Shown here in pieces: positions 34,458-45,303 of a stretch of DNA of 64,000 bases. The stretch comes from Polaribacter sp. KT25b (GTDB taxonomy: Bacteria; Bacteroidota; Bacteroidia; Flavobacteriales; Flavobacteriaceae). The number at the start of each line of letters is the position of its first letter. Position 1 is the first letter of the stretch. The translations under genes were made by a program, and so were the position numbers. The stretch covers positions 2,266,001-2,330,000 of the forward strand of contig NZ_LT629752.1 of NCBI RefSeq assembly GCF_900105145.1, written 5' to 3'. The notes below the pieces were generated by a model. That model was not told the DNA's origin and made no database searches. It worked only from the letters and a program-made list of their open reading frames with translations.

Positions 34458-36947
34458 CTACATCATATCTCCAAAGAAAATAGTATTCATGAGCAATTTA
34501 TTTGTTCCGAACCAAAAAGCTCTAAAGTTTGTATTATCAGTAAAAACAATAACCCTACCTTTACCTAACCTCTGCGCTTTAAAAGGAACTGTGTTTTTAA
34601 TTAATTTTGAGTTTTCCTTAGAAATATAACCACTCAATAACGGATTTGAAGTATACTGAATCGGATTATTATAACTCTTTTTATCCGCAGTAATAAACAT
34701 TGTTGAATTTCTAAATAAGGCTAATTTTTCATTCTTATATCCAAAGTTGATAGGATGAGATCTGTCTACAGTTGCTTCAAAAATAGCACCTCCAATATAC
34801 TGCGCTCCAGATTGTAAAGAACGATCTTCAAAAGAGACATTTTTAATCTCATCAATTTTTGAACTCTCAAAATTCAAACTAATCATTTTATTACTTGCTA
34901 ACCATTTAGCTGTGTTTTTATAGCCAATTAAAACACCGCCATTTTGTACCCAAGTTTTTAATTTATCGATAGCTGAACTGGATATATTGCTACTCGGAAT
35001 TACAATATGCGTGTATTTACTGATATCAATTCTTCTAAAATAACTCATATCTAAACGCGTTAAAGTCATATCAAAACGTTGATCGAACAAATGCCAAATT
35101 TCTCCAGAATCGTTGCCTGCAATTCCATCACCAACCAACATAGCTACTTTTGGTTTTGTAATTACCTTAAAATTTCCGCTTCCTAAATCAATTCCATCAT
35201 TTAAACCCGTTGTTACTCCTGTAATTTTTACATTACTCTCTATTGCTACTTCTTCTAAAAACCGATGTAACTCATCAGCATTTAATTTCTGATTTTGCAC
35301 AGGAATAAAAATCGTTCCGTAATCATAATCGTTTCCTCGATTTTTAAAGTTTTTCATAGCAACTTTGGCGCGTAACTCTTTTTGTAAAATTGCATTTAGC
35401 GCTTTTGGCGTGTAATATTCATTCCAAGGCATTAAATATCCATAATCACTTTTAGAAGAAACTTTACCAACTTTCATTTTCAAATCGGTGATTTCATTTC
35501 CTGCTTTTGAAAGCGGAATATTTTCTACATAATCAACGCCAAAAGCATGATTAAAAGTCCAGGCAGAAACATCATAAAACAAACTATCTTTAAACTTTGT
35601 TCTTACATCAAACATTGCTTTTACCAAACGTTGATTTTTCTGATTCATTGGCACAACATAACTGTAACCTTTTTTAAATTTTTTTCCGTTTTCTGTAAAA
35701 TCAGAAGCAACTTCGTGAATTTTAATTTGATGACGTTTTAAAACTTCTGCCAATAAAAAACTTTTAGCTGCATCTTTTTCATCACCAAAAACAATGGCTT
35801 TTTTCTCTCCAGAATTTTTAGATTCTTTATAAAAATCTTGTTGATATTGTAAGACTTTTACTCTCATATTTTTTGCCGCTTCTAAAGTTGATAAAGCTGC
35901 TGTAAATTGATTTCTAATGGTAAAAGGGAATGTTAAAATTCCGTTTTCTGTTTCTTGTGCATGACCTCTAGAACTTGCTTGTTCAAACAAAATTCCGATA
36001 CTTCCATTAATATCTGGAAACGTAGAACCTTTTCCATAATAAAAATCATCAAAACTTTCTTCGGAATAATATAAAGAACCAATTTTATCTAACGCTTTTG
36101 CATGATACGTTGCAATTTCTTTGGTTAAATCTTGGTTCATTTGTGGTGTTAACGGATTTGTTCTACTCGGAATTCCCGGTTGAAAAAAGAAACTAGAATT
36201 ACTTCCCATTTCATGATGATCTGTTAAAATATTTGGCAACCATTTATGAAAACTTGCTATTCTTGCCTTACTTTCTGGCAATTGAACTGGCAACCAATCT
36301 CTGTTCATATCAAACTGATAATGGTTCGTTCTTCCACCTGGCCAAACCTCAGCATATTCTCTGTCATTTGGATCTGGATTTATGTTTTTATTCTTGTTTG
36401 TATTTGCCCAATATGCAAAACGTTGCAATCCATCAGGATTAAAAGAAGGATCAAAAAGGATAACAGTATTGTTTAATAATTCGTCAATATTTTCTGCCGC
36501 AGCCAAATAATAAGCAACTGCCAAAGCAGCATTAGAACCACTTGGCTCATTACCATGAATAGAAAATCCTTGATAGACAACAATTGGATTTTTAGAAATA
36601 TCTACAGCAGCATCATCTGTTGCATCAAGGTGTTTTTGTCTAATGTTTTCTAAATTTTTATGATTTTCTGGCGATGTAATTGTGAGTAATAATAAAGGTC
36701 TATTCTCATAAGTTGTGCCTCTATTTTCGATGGAGATTCTATCCGAAGAAGAAGCTAAAACTTTCATATATTCCACTAATTTATCGTGTGTAATATGCCA
36801 CTCACCTACTTCATGACCAATTACAGATTTAGGTGTTGGTATGTTTTGATTGTATGTTGTATTTTTTGGCAAGTAATAAGACAAATCAACTTCTTGTGCT
36901 GATAAAGAAATAGTAAATAAGAAAAAAAATAACAGTAGTTTTTTCAT
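34458..36947 (-). CDS. M14-family zinc metallopeptidase, secreted
   Basis: An 829-residue exported carboxypeptidase-like enzyme. The signal peptide is residues 1-17 (ends SLSAQ). The peptidase domain at about 40-380 has zinc ligands H-x-x-E in FSIHGNEPSG near 131-140 and the third ligand in LTDHHEMGSNS near 243. The substrate-binding RDW block (FDMNRDWLPVQ) and a late Glu (GILFEQASSRG) also fit. The C-terminal 400 residues contain a region like the glutamine-amidotransferase-type flavodoxin folds seen in this flavobacterial subgroup (VAMLVGDGIAGNDSGE). It is a single gene with no terminator recognised. Confidence 0.92.
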   Translation of the reverse strand: MKKLLLFFFLFTISLSAQEVDLSYYLPKNTTYNQNIPTPKSVIGHEVGEWHITHDKLVEYMKVLASSSDRISIENRGTTYENRPLLLLTITSPENHKNLENIRQKHLDATDDAAVDISKNPIVVYQGFSIHGNEPSGSNAALAVAYYLAAAENIDELLNNTVILFDPSFNPDGLQRFAYWANTNKNKNINPDPNDREYAEVWPGGRTNHYQFDMNRDWLPVQLPESKARIASFHKWLPNILTDHHEMGSNSSFFFQPGIPSRTNPLTPQMNQDLTKEIATYHAKALDKIGSLYYSEESFDDFYYGKGSTFPDINGSIGILFEQASSRGHAQETENGILTFPFTIRNQFTAALSTLEAAKNMRVKVLQYQQDFYKESKNSGEKKAIVFGDEKDAAKSFLLAEVLKRHQIKIHEVASDFTENGKKFKKGYSYVVPMNQKNQRLVKAMFDVRTKFKDSLFYDVSAWTFNHAFGVDYVENIPLSKAGNEITDLKMKVGKVSSKSDYGYLMPWNEYYTPKALNAILQKELRAKVAMKNFKNRGNDYDYGTIFIPVQNQKLNADELHRFLEEVAIESNVKITGVTTGLNDGIDLGSGNFKVITKPKVAMLVGDGIAGNDSGEIWHLFDQRFDMTLTRLDMSYFRRIDISKYTHIVIPSSNISSSAIDKLKTWVQNGGVLIGYKNTAKWLASNKMISLNFESSKIDEIKNVSFEDRSLQSGAQYIGGAIFEATVDRSHPINFGYKNEKLALFRNSTMFITADKKSYNNPIQYTSNPLLSGYISKENSKLIKNTVPFKAQRLGKGRVIVFTDNTNFRAFWFGTNKLLMNTIFFGDMM

Positions 36948-37100
36948 TTGAATTGATAGTTTGATTCTTTACAAATATAACAAATCATAATTTTCTAAAT
37001 TCCTCTATTTACACAAGGTAATTTTGAGGTACTTCTTGTTAATTTCTTTAAAGCCTTCGCTTACGTAGTTTAGTATTTTTGTTAAAATAAAATTATAATT

Positions 37101-38986
37101 ATGCTTCAATTCATCAATCTTAAAAACTTAACAACAATTTTATGCTTGCTTCTATTAATCTCTTGTAGCACTCAAAAAAAGTTACTAATGCTGGCAACGA
37201 AAAACTACAGTTTACAGAAGCTGGCAAAGAGATATTACCTATTGCAAAAAGACCTCGAAAAAAATGGGACAATGCAATTATTGGCGATTTAGATCAAGAT
37301 GGTTTACAAGATATGATTTTAATAGAACATAGCTGGCGTGTTTTAATTTTCTGGAATAATGGAGGAGCTTTTAGCAAACCTAAAGTACTTACTAAGGGAG
37401 ATTTACATGGCGTTACTATTGCAGATTATGATTTTGATGGTCTTATTAATCTTATTGTTGTTCAAGGTGGCGGCGGTGGTTCTAAACCAAGAAATCCGCT
37501 TTTGTATCAAATAAATAAAGACAGAACTATAGTTCGTGGAAGTCAAATTGAAGGCTTAGAAAAAATGCGAGGAAGAGCTTCAAAATTAATAGACAACGAC
37601 TCTAATGGTATTTTAGATCTTTTAATAACTGGTTTCCCTACTCCAGAACAACTTAAAAATGGTGCTAATAATTTTCATAGTAATGATGGTAAAGGAAATT
37701 TTACGTTTTTAAACAAATTACCAAAAGGAGATAGATTAAGTTATAAAACGCTCTTAACCGATTTTAATAATGATACTATTTCTGATTTTATTTTTTATGG
37801 AGGTAAAAATATAATTGCTGTAAAAGGAGAAAAAGGAATGACTTTTTCTGAAGCAGATAAAAATGTTTTAGGTGATGCTGCAAAAACTATTGAAGCTAGT
37901 TCTATTTCTGAAATTGATTTTGATAATGATGGAGATTTTGATTTATTTATTACTTCTGCAGCTCACGCCTTTAATAACATCGATTTTTATGATAAAGAAA
38001 ACAAACGTTTTGCTTTTTTTGAAAGATTTAAGCCCTACACAATTGAAAAATTGAAAATTGATGGGAATTTTAAAATAGAAAACGTACAAATGTCTTATCC
38101 TAATTTTGATGTTTTCATAGGGAAAAATAAACAAAAATTAGATATAAAAAATATGTCTAAAGATTATAAAAACTTTAGCTTAACTCAAAAAGAAGCAAAA
38201 GGTTTTCCTTCTGAAACTAAAAAAAATGGACTTTACATTGGTTATGTTGGCAATGGGTATTGGAAAGTACATGCAGACACAAAAGCAGCGCCAACAGCTG
38301 GTGTAATTCATAATGTTATAGAAGCTCCAGAATTAATTTCTACAGAAAAAATGCACGCAAAATTACTAGAAAACAGAAATGGTATTTTTGTTGATGTTAC
38401 CACAAAAATGGGTATTTCTATTCCAGAACAAACTACTGGTGCAACAGTTGGTGATTTTAATAATGATGGCTTTTCTGATTTATTTGTTGTTCGTTTTGGA
38501 AATCCAGCATCAGAAAACAAACAGATTTTATTAATGAATCAAAAAGGAAAATCTTTTAAGAATATTAAAAATCATAACATTATTTCTAAAGAATTAGGCG
38601 CTGTTGGTAGCCAAGCACAAACTATAGATTATGATGCAGATGGAGATCAAGATATTATTTACGCAAATGAACGAGGAAACTGGCATTTATACACAAACAA
38701 CAGTATAAATAATAATAATTTTATTACCATAAAAGTTGGCAATTCTCCTAATAAAGACACAAGTCCGCAAGGCGCAATTTTAACTATAAAAACCTGTAAT
38801 AATATTTACAAAAGAGTTGTTGGCGCAACCTCTTCTCCTTACAGTCAGGGCTTAAATACTGCGCTTCATATTGGTTTAGGAAAATGTAATAAAATTGAAG
38901 AAGCAAAAATTCTTTGGACTAATGGAGAGGAATTAGCCTTTGATATTAACGAAATAAACACAAGCATTTTTGTAGGTAAAAATTGA
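37101..38986 (+). pseudogene. FG-GAP/VCBS-repeat lipoprotein (CRTAC1-like), frameshifted in an A7 run
   Basis: The first frame (37101-37292) gives a lipoprotein leader LLLLISCSTQKK. After the A7 run at 37174-37180 the protein continues only in another frame: NAGNEKLQFTEAGKE, AIIGDLDQDGLQDMI and on through 38986. One extra A would restore a single product of about 628 residues. The body carries several FG-GAP calcium-loop repeats (DYDFDGLINL, DNDSNGILDLL, DFDNDGDFDLF, DFNNDGFSDLFV, DYDADGDQDII) and a C-terminal CRTAC1/ASPIC-like domain (SSPYSQGLNTALHIGLG). An in-frame ATG at 37313 could give a leaderless fragment. The break may be decay, slippage-based switching or a sequencing error. Confidence 0.85.
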
Positions 38987-39199
38987 TAAAAAAGTAAAAA
39001 AATAATTTTAAACATTTAAATTTAACATTAAGATTATTAATCATCAAATTAATATTGCATAGAAAAATTTATTTAAACAATTTAGCAACATTTTAATTCA
39101 TTTTCTATCAATTCAATAAAAATACGTAAACTCCTATCCTATTTTCTTTTAATGATAATATAATTCAGATATTTGTTAATTAGATAAATTACATTTTTG

Positions 39200-42097
39200 A
39201 TGATTGATAATGCCACTCTAGAAACATTAAACAACTCACTTTCTGGTGATGTTCTTTTTGATAATTTACACAAAACTTTATACGCAACAGATGCTTCTGT
39301 TTACAGGAAAATTCCTTTAGCAGTTGCTTTTCCAAAGGATGAAAAAGATATAAAAACCTTAATTGCTTTTGCTACAAAAAACAACATTACTTTAATACCA
39401 AGAACTGCAGGAACTTCTTTGGCAGGCCAATGTGTAGGAGACGGAATTGTAGTAGATGTTTCTAAACATTTTACAGAAATTATTTCATTTGATGAAAAAG
39501 CAAAAACTATAACTTTACAACCAGGCGTTGTAAGAGATTCTTTAAATGTTTTCTTAAAACCTTTTGGTTTGTTCTTCGGCCCAAATACTTCCACTTCTAA
39601 CCGTTGTATGATGGGCGGAATGGTTGGTAATAATTCCTCTGGAAGTACCTCTATAAAATACGGAGTAACTAGAGACAAAGTATTAGAAATCGACGCGATT
39701 TTAAGTGATGGAAGTACAGCTATTTTTAAAGAGGTTTCTTCGGCAGATTTCATCAAAAAAACAAAAGAAAACACCCAAGAAGGTCTAATTTATAAAAATC
39801 TTTTTGATGAACTTTCTTTAACTGAAAATCAACAAGAAATAAAAAATGAGTTTCCTAAAGAAACCATTCATAGAAGATGTACTGGTTATGCTATTGACGA
39901 ATTATTAAGTTCTGATTTATTTGGAGGGAATTCAAAAACCATAAATGTTGCAAAATTATTAGCAGGAAGTGAAGGTACTTTAGCTTTTTCTACTAAAATT
40001 ACTTTACAATTAGACGCTTTACCTCCAAAGGAAAGCATTATGGTTTGTACACATTTTAAAACCATAAACGAGAGCTTAAAAGCTACTGTAATTGCCATGA
40101 ATCACAATTTATATAATTGTGAATTAATGGATAAAACTATTTTAGACTGCACAAAAAACAATAGAGAATTAGCTAAAAATCGTTTCTTCTTGCAAGGAGA
40201 TCCAGGAGCTGTTTTAATGCTTGAAGTTTCTGCAAATTCTTTGGAAGAAACAGAAATTTTAGCAAATAAATTAATTACTGATTTAGAGAAAAATAACTTT
40301 GGCTATTATCACCCTAAAGTGTATGGTAAAGACATTGCGAAAGTGCATTATTTACGTAAAGCTGGTTTAGGTGCTTTAGCTAATATTGTGGGCGATAAAA
40401 AAGCGGTTGCCTGTATAGAAGATACTGCTGTTGCTTTAGAAGATTTACCAAATTATATTGAGGAATTCACTCAAATCATGGCCAAATACCAACAAAATGC
40501 AGTGTATTATGCACACGCTGGTGCTGGAGAATTACATTTACGTCCTATTTTAAATATCAAGAAAAAAGAAGATGTTGTTTTATTTAGAAAAATTACTACT
40601 GAAACTGCTGAATTAGTAAAAAAATATAAAGGTTCTTTTTCTGGTGAACATGGAGACGGAATTGTACGTGCAGAGTTTATTCCATTAATTATTGGTGATA
40701 AAAATTACCAACTTTTAAGAAGAATTAAAAAAGCATTTGACCCAAATAATGTATTTAATCAAGGAAAAATTACAGATGCTTTTGCTATGGATGAAAGTCT
40801 GCGATATGAAATTGATAGAGTTGAACCAGAAATTAAAACAATTCAAGACTTTTCTGATAATGAAGGAATTTTAAAACTTGCAGAAAAATGTAATGGTACG
40901 GGAGATTGTAGAAAACCTGTAGACGCTGGCGGAACCATGTGCCCAAGTTATAGAGCTACAAAAGATGAAAAAGATACTACAAGGGCAAGAGCAAATACGT
41001 TGCGTGAATTTTTAACAAATTCTGATCAAGCAAATAAATTTAATCATAAAGAATTAAAACAAGTTTTTGATTTGTGTTTAAGCTGTAAAGCTTGTGCATC
41101 AGAATGCCCAAGTAATGTAGATATTGCTACAATGAAAGCAGAGTTTTTATATCAATATCAAGAAGTAAATGGGTATTCTTTTAGAAATAAATTATTCGCA
41201 AATAATGCTAAATACAATAAATTAGGAAGTGCTTTTCCTTCAATTACTAACTTTTTTACCAATTCAATTATTGCCAAAAAAGTTTTAGGAGTTGCTGTAG
41301 AACGCTCAGTTCCTAAATTAGCAAATCAAACATTAGAAAGTTGGTTAAAGAAACATCACCCAAAAACATCTAAAAAAGCAGTTTATTTATTTAATGATGA
41401 ATTTACCAATTTTTACGATGCAGAAATAGGACAAGATGCCGTTATTTTATTAGAAAAATTAGGTTACGAAGTAAAAACGATGAAACATGATGAAAGTGGA
41501 AGAAGTCATATTTCTAAAGGATTTTTAAAAGAAGCAAAACAAATTTGTAATAACAATGTAAATACTTTTAAAGATATTATTACTGATAAAACTCCGTTAG
41601 TAGGAATTGAACCTTCTGCTATTTTAGGTTTTAGAGATGAGTACATTCGTTTAGCAGATGATAAAACATCCGCAAAAAAAATAGCAAAAAATGCTTTTAC
41701 GTTCGAAGAGTTTTTAGCCAAAGAACTAGAAAAAGGAAATATTGATACTTCTTTATTTACATCAGACGCTAAGACTTTAAAAATCCACGGACATTGTCAT
41801 CAAAAAGCATTGTCTGGAACGCATGCAAGTTTCCAAATTTTAAATATTCCAGAAAATTATTCAGTAACGATCATTAATTCTGGTTGTTGCGGAATGGCTG
41901 GTTCTTTTGGATATGAAAAAGAACATTATAAAGTTTCTATGCAAGTTGGTGAAGATACTTTGTTTCCTAAAATTAGAAATACACCAAAAGACACTCAAAT
42001 TGTGGCGGCAGGAACAAGCTGTAGACATCAAATTTTTGATGGAACAAATCGTATTGCAAAACACCCAATTACAATTTTAAAAGAAGCACTTATTTAG
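39200..42097 (+). CDS. FAD-linked oxidase / Fe-S dehydrogenase fusion (YdiJ-like)
   Basis: A 965-residue fusion. Residues 1-530 are a PCMH-type FAD-binding oxidase of the glycolate/D-lactate group (RTAGTSLAGQCVG, FGPNTSTSNRCMMGGMVGN, SGEHGDGIVRAEF). Residues 540-965 are a GlcF-like part with 4Fe-4S Cys clusters (GTGDCRKP with MCPSY, then CLSCKACASECPSNVD) and a CCG motif (SGCCGMAGSFG). The order matches E. coli YdiJ, a D-2-hydroxyglutarate dehydrogenase, so oxidation of a D-2-hydroxyacid feeding the quinone pool is likely. ATG at 39200 is chosen over TTG at 39197. Confidence 0.92.
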   Translation: MIDNATLETLNNSLSGDVLFDNLHKTLYATDASVYRKIPLAVAFPKDEKDIKTLIAFATKNNITLIPRTAGTSLAGQCVGDGIVVDVSKHFTEIISFDEKAKTITLQPGVVRDSLNVFLKPFGLFFGPNTSTSNRCMMGGMVGNNSSGSTSIKYGVTRDKVLEIDAILSDGSTAIFKEVSSADFIKKTKENTQEGLIYKNLFDELSLTENQQEIKNEFPKETIHRRCTGYAIDELLSSDLFGGNSKTINVAKLLAGSEGTLAFSTKITLQLDALPPKESIMVCTHFKTINESLKATVIAMNHNLYNCELMDKTILDCTKNNRELAKNRFFLQGDPGAVLMLEVSANSLEETEILANKLITDLEKNNFGYYHPKVYGKDIAKVHYLRKAGLGALANIVGDKKAVACIEDTAVALEDLPNYIEEFTQIMAKYQQNAVYYAHAGAGELHLRPILNIKKKEDVVLFRKITTETAELVKKYKGSFSGEHGDGIVRAEFIPLIIGDKNYQLLRRIKKAFDPNNVFNQGKITDAFAMDESLRYEIDRVEPEIKTIQDFSDNEGILKLAEKCNGTGDCRKPVDAGGTMCPSYRATKDEKDTTRARANTLREFLTNSDQANKFNHKELKQVFDLCLSCKACASECPSNVDIATMKAEFLYQYQEVNGYSFRNKLFANNAKYNKLGSAFPSITNFFTNSIIAKKVLGVAVERSVPKLANQTLESWLKKHHPKTSKKAVYLFNDEFTNFYDAEIGQDAVILLEKLGYEVKTMKHDESGRSHISKGFLKEAKQICNNNVNTFKDIITDKTPLVGIEPSAILGFRDEYIRLADDKTSAKKIAKNAFTFEEFLAKELEKGNIDTSLFTSDAKTLKIHGHCHQKALSGTHASFQILNIPENYSVTIINSGCCGMAGSFGYEKEHYKVSMQVGEDTLFPKIRNTPKDTQIVAAGTSCRHQIFDGTNRIAKHPITILKEALI

Positions 42098-42185
42098 TAT
42101 TCAGTTTTCAGTTTCAGTTGGCAGTAAAAAGAAGATCCAAAGAAATTAAGTAAACTTCTAAAAGATATTTAACGGAAATATATGA

Positions 42186-42216
42186 AAAGCAATGATTGTA
42201 AAATCGTTGCTTTTTT
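42186..42216 (+). terminator. Intrinsic terminator between the dehydrogenase and aldo/keto reductase genes
   Basis: Stem AAAGCAATGAT / ATCGTTGCTTT with one mismatch and loop tgtaaa, followed by TTTTTTG. Confidence 0.85.
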
Positions 42217-42285
42217 GTTACTTTGAGAATAGAATACAACTCTAAATATTAATAATTATTCTAAGAGATTAATTTAAAAATAATC

Positions 42286-43275
42286 ATGGCAAAATACATA
42301 GCAGATTCAGAAAGATACAATAATATGAACTATAGAAGAACAGGAAATAGCGGTTTGCTTTTACCTGAACTTTCGTTAGGTTTATGGCATAATTTCGGTA
42401 AAAATGATGATTTTGATAATGCTCGGAATTTATTAAAATGTGCCTTTGATAACGGAATTACACATTTTGATTTGGCAAATAACTATGGTCCTCCTTATGG
42501 TTCTGCTGAAAAAACTTTTGGAAAAATCTTAAAAAAAGATTTTAAAAAATATAGAGATGAATTGGTTATTTCATCAAAAGCAGGTTATGATATGTGGGAA
42601 GGTCCTTATGGAAATTTTGGCTCTAAAAAATATTTAGTTTCTAGTTTAGACCAAAGTTTGCAAAGAATGAAGTTAGATTATGTGGATATTTTTTATCATC
42701 ATAGACCAGATTATGACACGCCTTTAGAAGAAACTATGGGTGCTTTAGATTTAATTGTTAGACAAGGAAAAGCCTTATATGTTGGTATTTCTAATTATCA
42801 ACCAAAAGAAGCAGAAAAAGCATTTAAAATATTAAAAGACTTAGGAACTCCGTGTTTAATTCACCAACCAAGGTATAGTTTATTTGATCGTTGGGTTGAA
42901 AATGGATTATTAGATTTATTAGGGAATTCTGGTGTTGGTGCCATTTGTTTTTCGCCTTTAGCACAAGGGATGTTAACTAATAAATACATAAAAGGATTAC
43001 CTAAAGATTCCAGAGCAGTAAAAGATGGTCGTTATTTAAAAACCGATCAAGTTTTAGAAATGCTTCCTAAAATTAATGCGCTGAATGAAGTTGCCAAAAG
43101 TAGAAATCAGAATTTAGCACAAATGGCAATTTCTTGGATTTTAAAAGATGATAGAATTACCTCTGTTTTAATTGGAGCAAGTAAAACAGATCAAATTTTA
43201 GATAGTGTTAAAGCGATAAAAAACACTACTTTTTCTGAAGAAGAATTATCTAGAATTAATAATTTAATAATTTAA
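42286..43275 (+). CDS. yghZ: Aldo/keto reductase, L-glyceraldehyde 3-phosphate reductase type
   Basis: A 329-residue TIM-barrel NADPH-dependent oxidoreductase of the AKR14/YghZ group, which reduces L-glyceraldehyde-3-phosphate and methylglyoxal. The catalytic set is visible: Asp and Tyr in FDLANNYGPPYGSAE (about 62-76), Lys in ISSKAGYDMW near 98, and His in DIFYHHRPD near 132. The family-specific opening MNYRRTGNSGLLLPELSLG is clear, and LIGASKTDQI binds the cofactor phosphate. It stands alone behind a terminator. The symbol rests on the closeness of the motifs. Confidence 0.9.
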   Translation: MAKYIADSERYNNMNYRRTGNSGLLLPELSLGLWHNFGKNDDFDNARNLLKCAFDNGITHFDLANNYGPPYGSAEKTFGKILKKDFKKYRDELVISSKAGYDMWEGPYGNFGSKKYLVSSLDQSLQRMKLDYVDIFYHHRPDYDTPLEETMGALDLIVRQGKALYVGISNYQPKEAEKAFKILKDLGTPCLIHQPRYSLFDRWVENGLLDLLGNSGVGAICFSPLAQGMLTNKYIKGLPKDSRAVKDGRYLKTDQVLEMLPKINALNEVAKSRNQNLAQMAISWILKDDRITSVLIGASKTDQILDSVKAIKNTTFSEEELSRINNLII

Positions 43276-43451
43276 TATAATTCTGATTTTTTAATATTAA
43301 TTTTACAGTGGAATTGCTTTTTTATTTATTGATTATATAAACTAGTAGATTAGCTTGGTTTTTTTTTAATAATAAAGCAACAAACTGAATATATTTTTAT
43401 ACACTAAAATATTTTTACTACTTAAAATTCTCAGTAAACAAAAATTAATTA

Positions 43452-45212
43452 ATGAAAACTCATAAAAAACTATCTGTATTAGCAGCTACTGCTATAAGTG
43501 GAAACGATATTAGTTCATCGGTTTTATATGTTTCTGCATTAGCAATTGCTTTTGCTGGCCAATATGCTTGGATTACGCTACTAATTGTTTCTGCCGTACT
43601 CTTTCTTTTTAGAAAAATATATGGAGAAGTAGTTGGTGCTTTACCTTTAAATGGTGGTGCATATAATGCTTTATTAAACACAACAAGTAAGTCTATTGCA
43701 TCATTTGCAGCTACTTTAACGCTGTTATCTTACATGGCAACTGCTGTTATTTCTGCTAATGAAGCAATTCATTATTTACACCATTTAATTCCGTCAATTC
43801 CCATTATTATTGCTACGATAATTCTATTATTTTTCTTTGCAATTCTTACCATTGGTGGTGTTTCTGAATCCGCTAAAGTTGCCATCGGAATTTTTATTTT
43901 TCACTTATCTTCTTTTCTAATATTAAGTATTTTTATAACTTATTTTTTAATATCTCACGGACTCGGAACTTTTATTGAAAACTGGAATTTACCAGTAACT
44001 GGCGGCAGCATAACTAAGGCAATTTTTCTTGGTTTTGCAGCATCAATGCTTGGAGTTTCTGGCTTTGAAAGTTCTGCCAATTTTGTTGAAGAACAACAAA
44101 AAGGGGTTTTTCCAAAAACATTAAAAAATATGTGGGTTGTAGTGAGTGTTATCAACCCGTTAGCAGCAGTATTTGCGCTTGCACTTTTTGCAATGCCTTT
44201 ATTACAAAGCGATTCATATCAAAATACATTATTAATAGAAATGGCATCTCACGTTGGTGGTAATTGGCTAGCAATCTTAATTGGTATTGATGCTTTTTTA
44301 GTACTTAGTGGAGCTGTACTTACGAGTTTTGTTGGTGTTTCTGGGTTATTAGAACGTATGGCACTTGATCGTGTGTTGCCTCAGTATTTTTTAAAGAAAA
44401 ATAAAAAAGGAAGTTCTTATCGTATTATTATTGTGTTTTTAATTTTAACGATATCTGTGTTATTAATTACAAATGGAAATGTAAAATTATTGGCTGGTGT
44501 TTACACTATTTCTTTTTTATCTGTAATGGCATTATTTGCAATTGGTAACGTTTTATTAAAAGTAAAAAGAAATAGTTTACCTCGTCCTGAAAAAGCAAGA
44601 TGGATGGGTATTTTAATTGCATTTACTGCAGTTTGTTTTGCTCTATTTGGAAATTTAATAATGAAACCAAAAGAAGGTGTACCAAGTAATTTATCTGTCT
44701 TTTTAGAATATTTTGTACCTTCTATTATTTTTATTAGCATTATGCTAAACAGAACTTTATTATTAAAATTTTTATTAAAGCTGATACACACTGTTTTTGA
44801 TCCTATAAGAAGGTTTGTAATATTAACTGATAAAAAACTACTTGCTGTAATTCATCGTATTAATTCTCAAGAGTTTGTTTTCTTTACGAAAGGAGATAAT
44901 ATTGCAAACTTAAACCAAGTAATGTTATATATTTCTAAAAACGAGCACACAAAAAAATTAAAACTTGTATTTGTAACGAATGAAAGTAATCCTATTCCTA
45001 AAAACCTTGCACTAGAAATTGATTTTCTAGACAGAGAATATCCTGAAATAGACATCGAGTTTATTATTGAAGAAGGTGTATTTTCTCCAGAATTAATTAC
45101 AAGTTTATCAAAAAGATGGAAAATTCCTATTAACTTTATGTTTATTGGTTCTCCTGGAGATCGTTTTCCTTATAAAATCGAAGAATTAGGCGGAGTTCGT
45201 TTAATCATTTAG
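43452..45212 (+). CDS. APC-superfamily amino acid permease
   Basis: A 586-residue inner-membrane transporter. About 12 hydrophobic segments fill residues 5-440, with the APC first-helix unwound motif SGNDISSSVLYVS and the second-helix repeat GALPLNGGAYNALLN. The 150-residue cytosolic C-terminus (from about 455) alternates strands and helices (FVFFTKGDNIANLNQ... KLKLVFVTNE), possibly a USP-like or regulatory domain. The substrate cannot be read from sequence; amino acids or polyamines are usual. It is a single gene closed by a long palindromic terminator. Confidence 0.9.
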   Translation: MKTHKKLSVLAATAISGNDISSSVLYVSALAIAFAGQYAWITLLIVSAVLFLFRKIYGEVVGALPLNGGAYNALLNTTSKSIASFAATLTLLSYMATAVISANEAIHYLHHLIPSIPIIIATIILLFFFAILTIGGVSESAKVAIGIFIFHLSSFLILSIFITYFLISHGLGTFIENWNLPVTGGSITKAIFLGFAASMLGVSGFESSANFVEEQQKGVFPKTLKNMWVVVSVINPLAAVFALALFAMPLLQSDSYQNTLLIEMASHVGGNWLAILIGIDAFLVLSGAVLTSFVGVSGLLERMALDRVLPQYFLKKNKKGSSYRIIIVFLILTISVLLITNGNVKLLAGVYTISFLSVMALFAIGNVLLKVKRNSLPRPEKARWMGILIAFTAVCFALFGNLIMKPKEGVPSNLSVFLEYFVPSIIFISIMLNRTLLLKFLLKLIHTVFDPIRRFVILTDKKLLAVIHRINSQEFVFFTKGDNIANLNQVMLYISKNEHTKKLKLVFVTNESNPIPKNLALEIDFLDREYPEIDIEFIIEEGVFSPELITSLSKRWKIPINFMFIGSPGDRFPYKIEELGGVRLII

Positions 45213-45231
45213 AAAAAAATTAAGTCTCTTA

Positions 45232-45288
45232 AACCTAAAAGCGTCTTTTCAAAATTTTGAAAAGACGCTTTTAGGTTTTATTTTTTTA
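45232..45288 (+). terminator. Bidirectional terminator with 23-bp perfect arms
   Basis: The perfect palindrome at 45232-45277 (AAACCTAAAAGCGTCTTTTC and its complement) is followed by TATTTTTTT. It stands between the convergent permease and DUF1772-like genes. Confidence 0.92.
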
Positions 45289-45303
45289 GAATAATATTTT
45301 CAA

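Noticed and set aside
42098..42150. TTCAGTTTTCAGTTTCAGTTGGCAGT stretch after the YdiJ-like gene as a regulatory site
   Set aside because: It matches the short intergenic repeat seen near leuD and has no palindrome of its own; most likely a repeat remnant.
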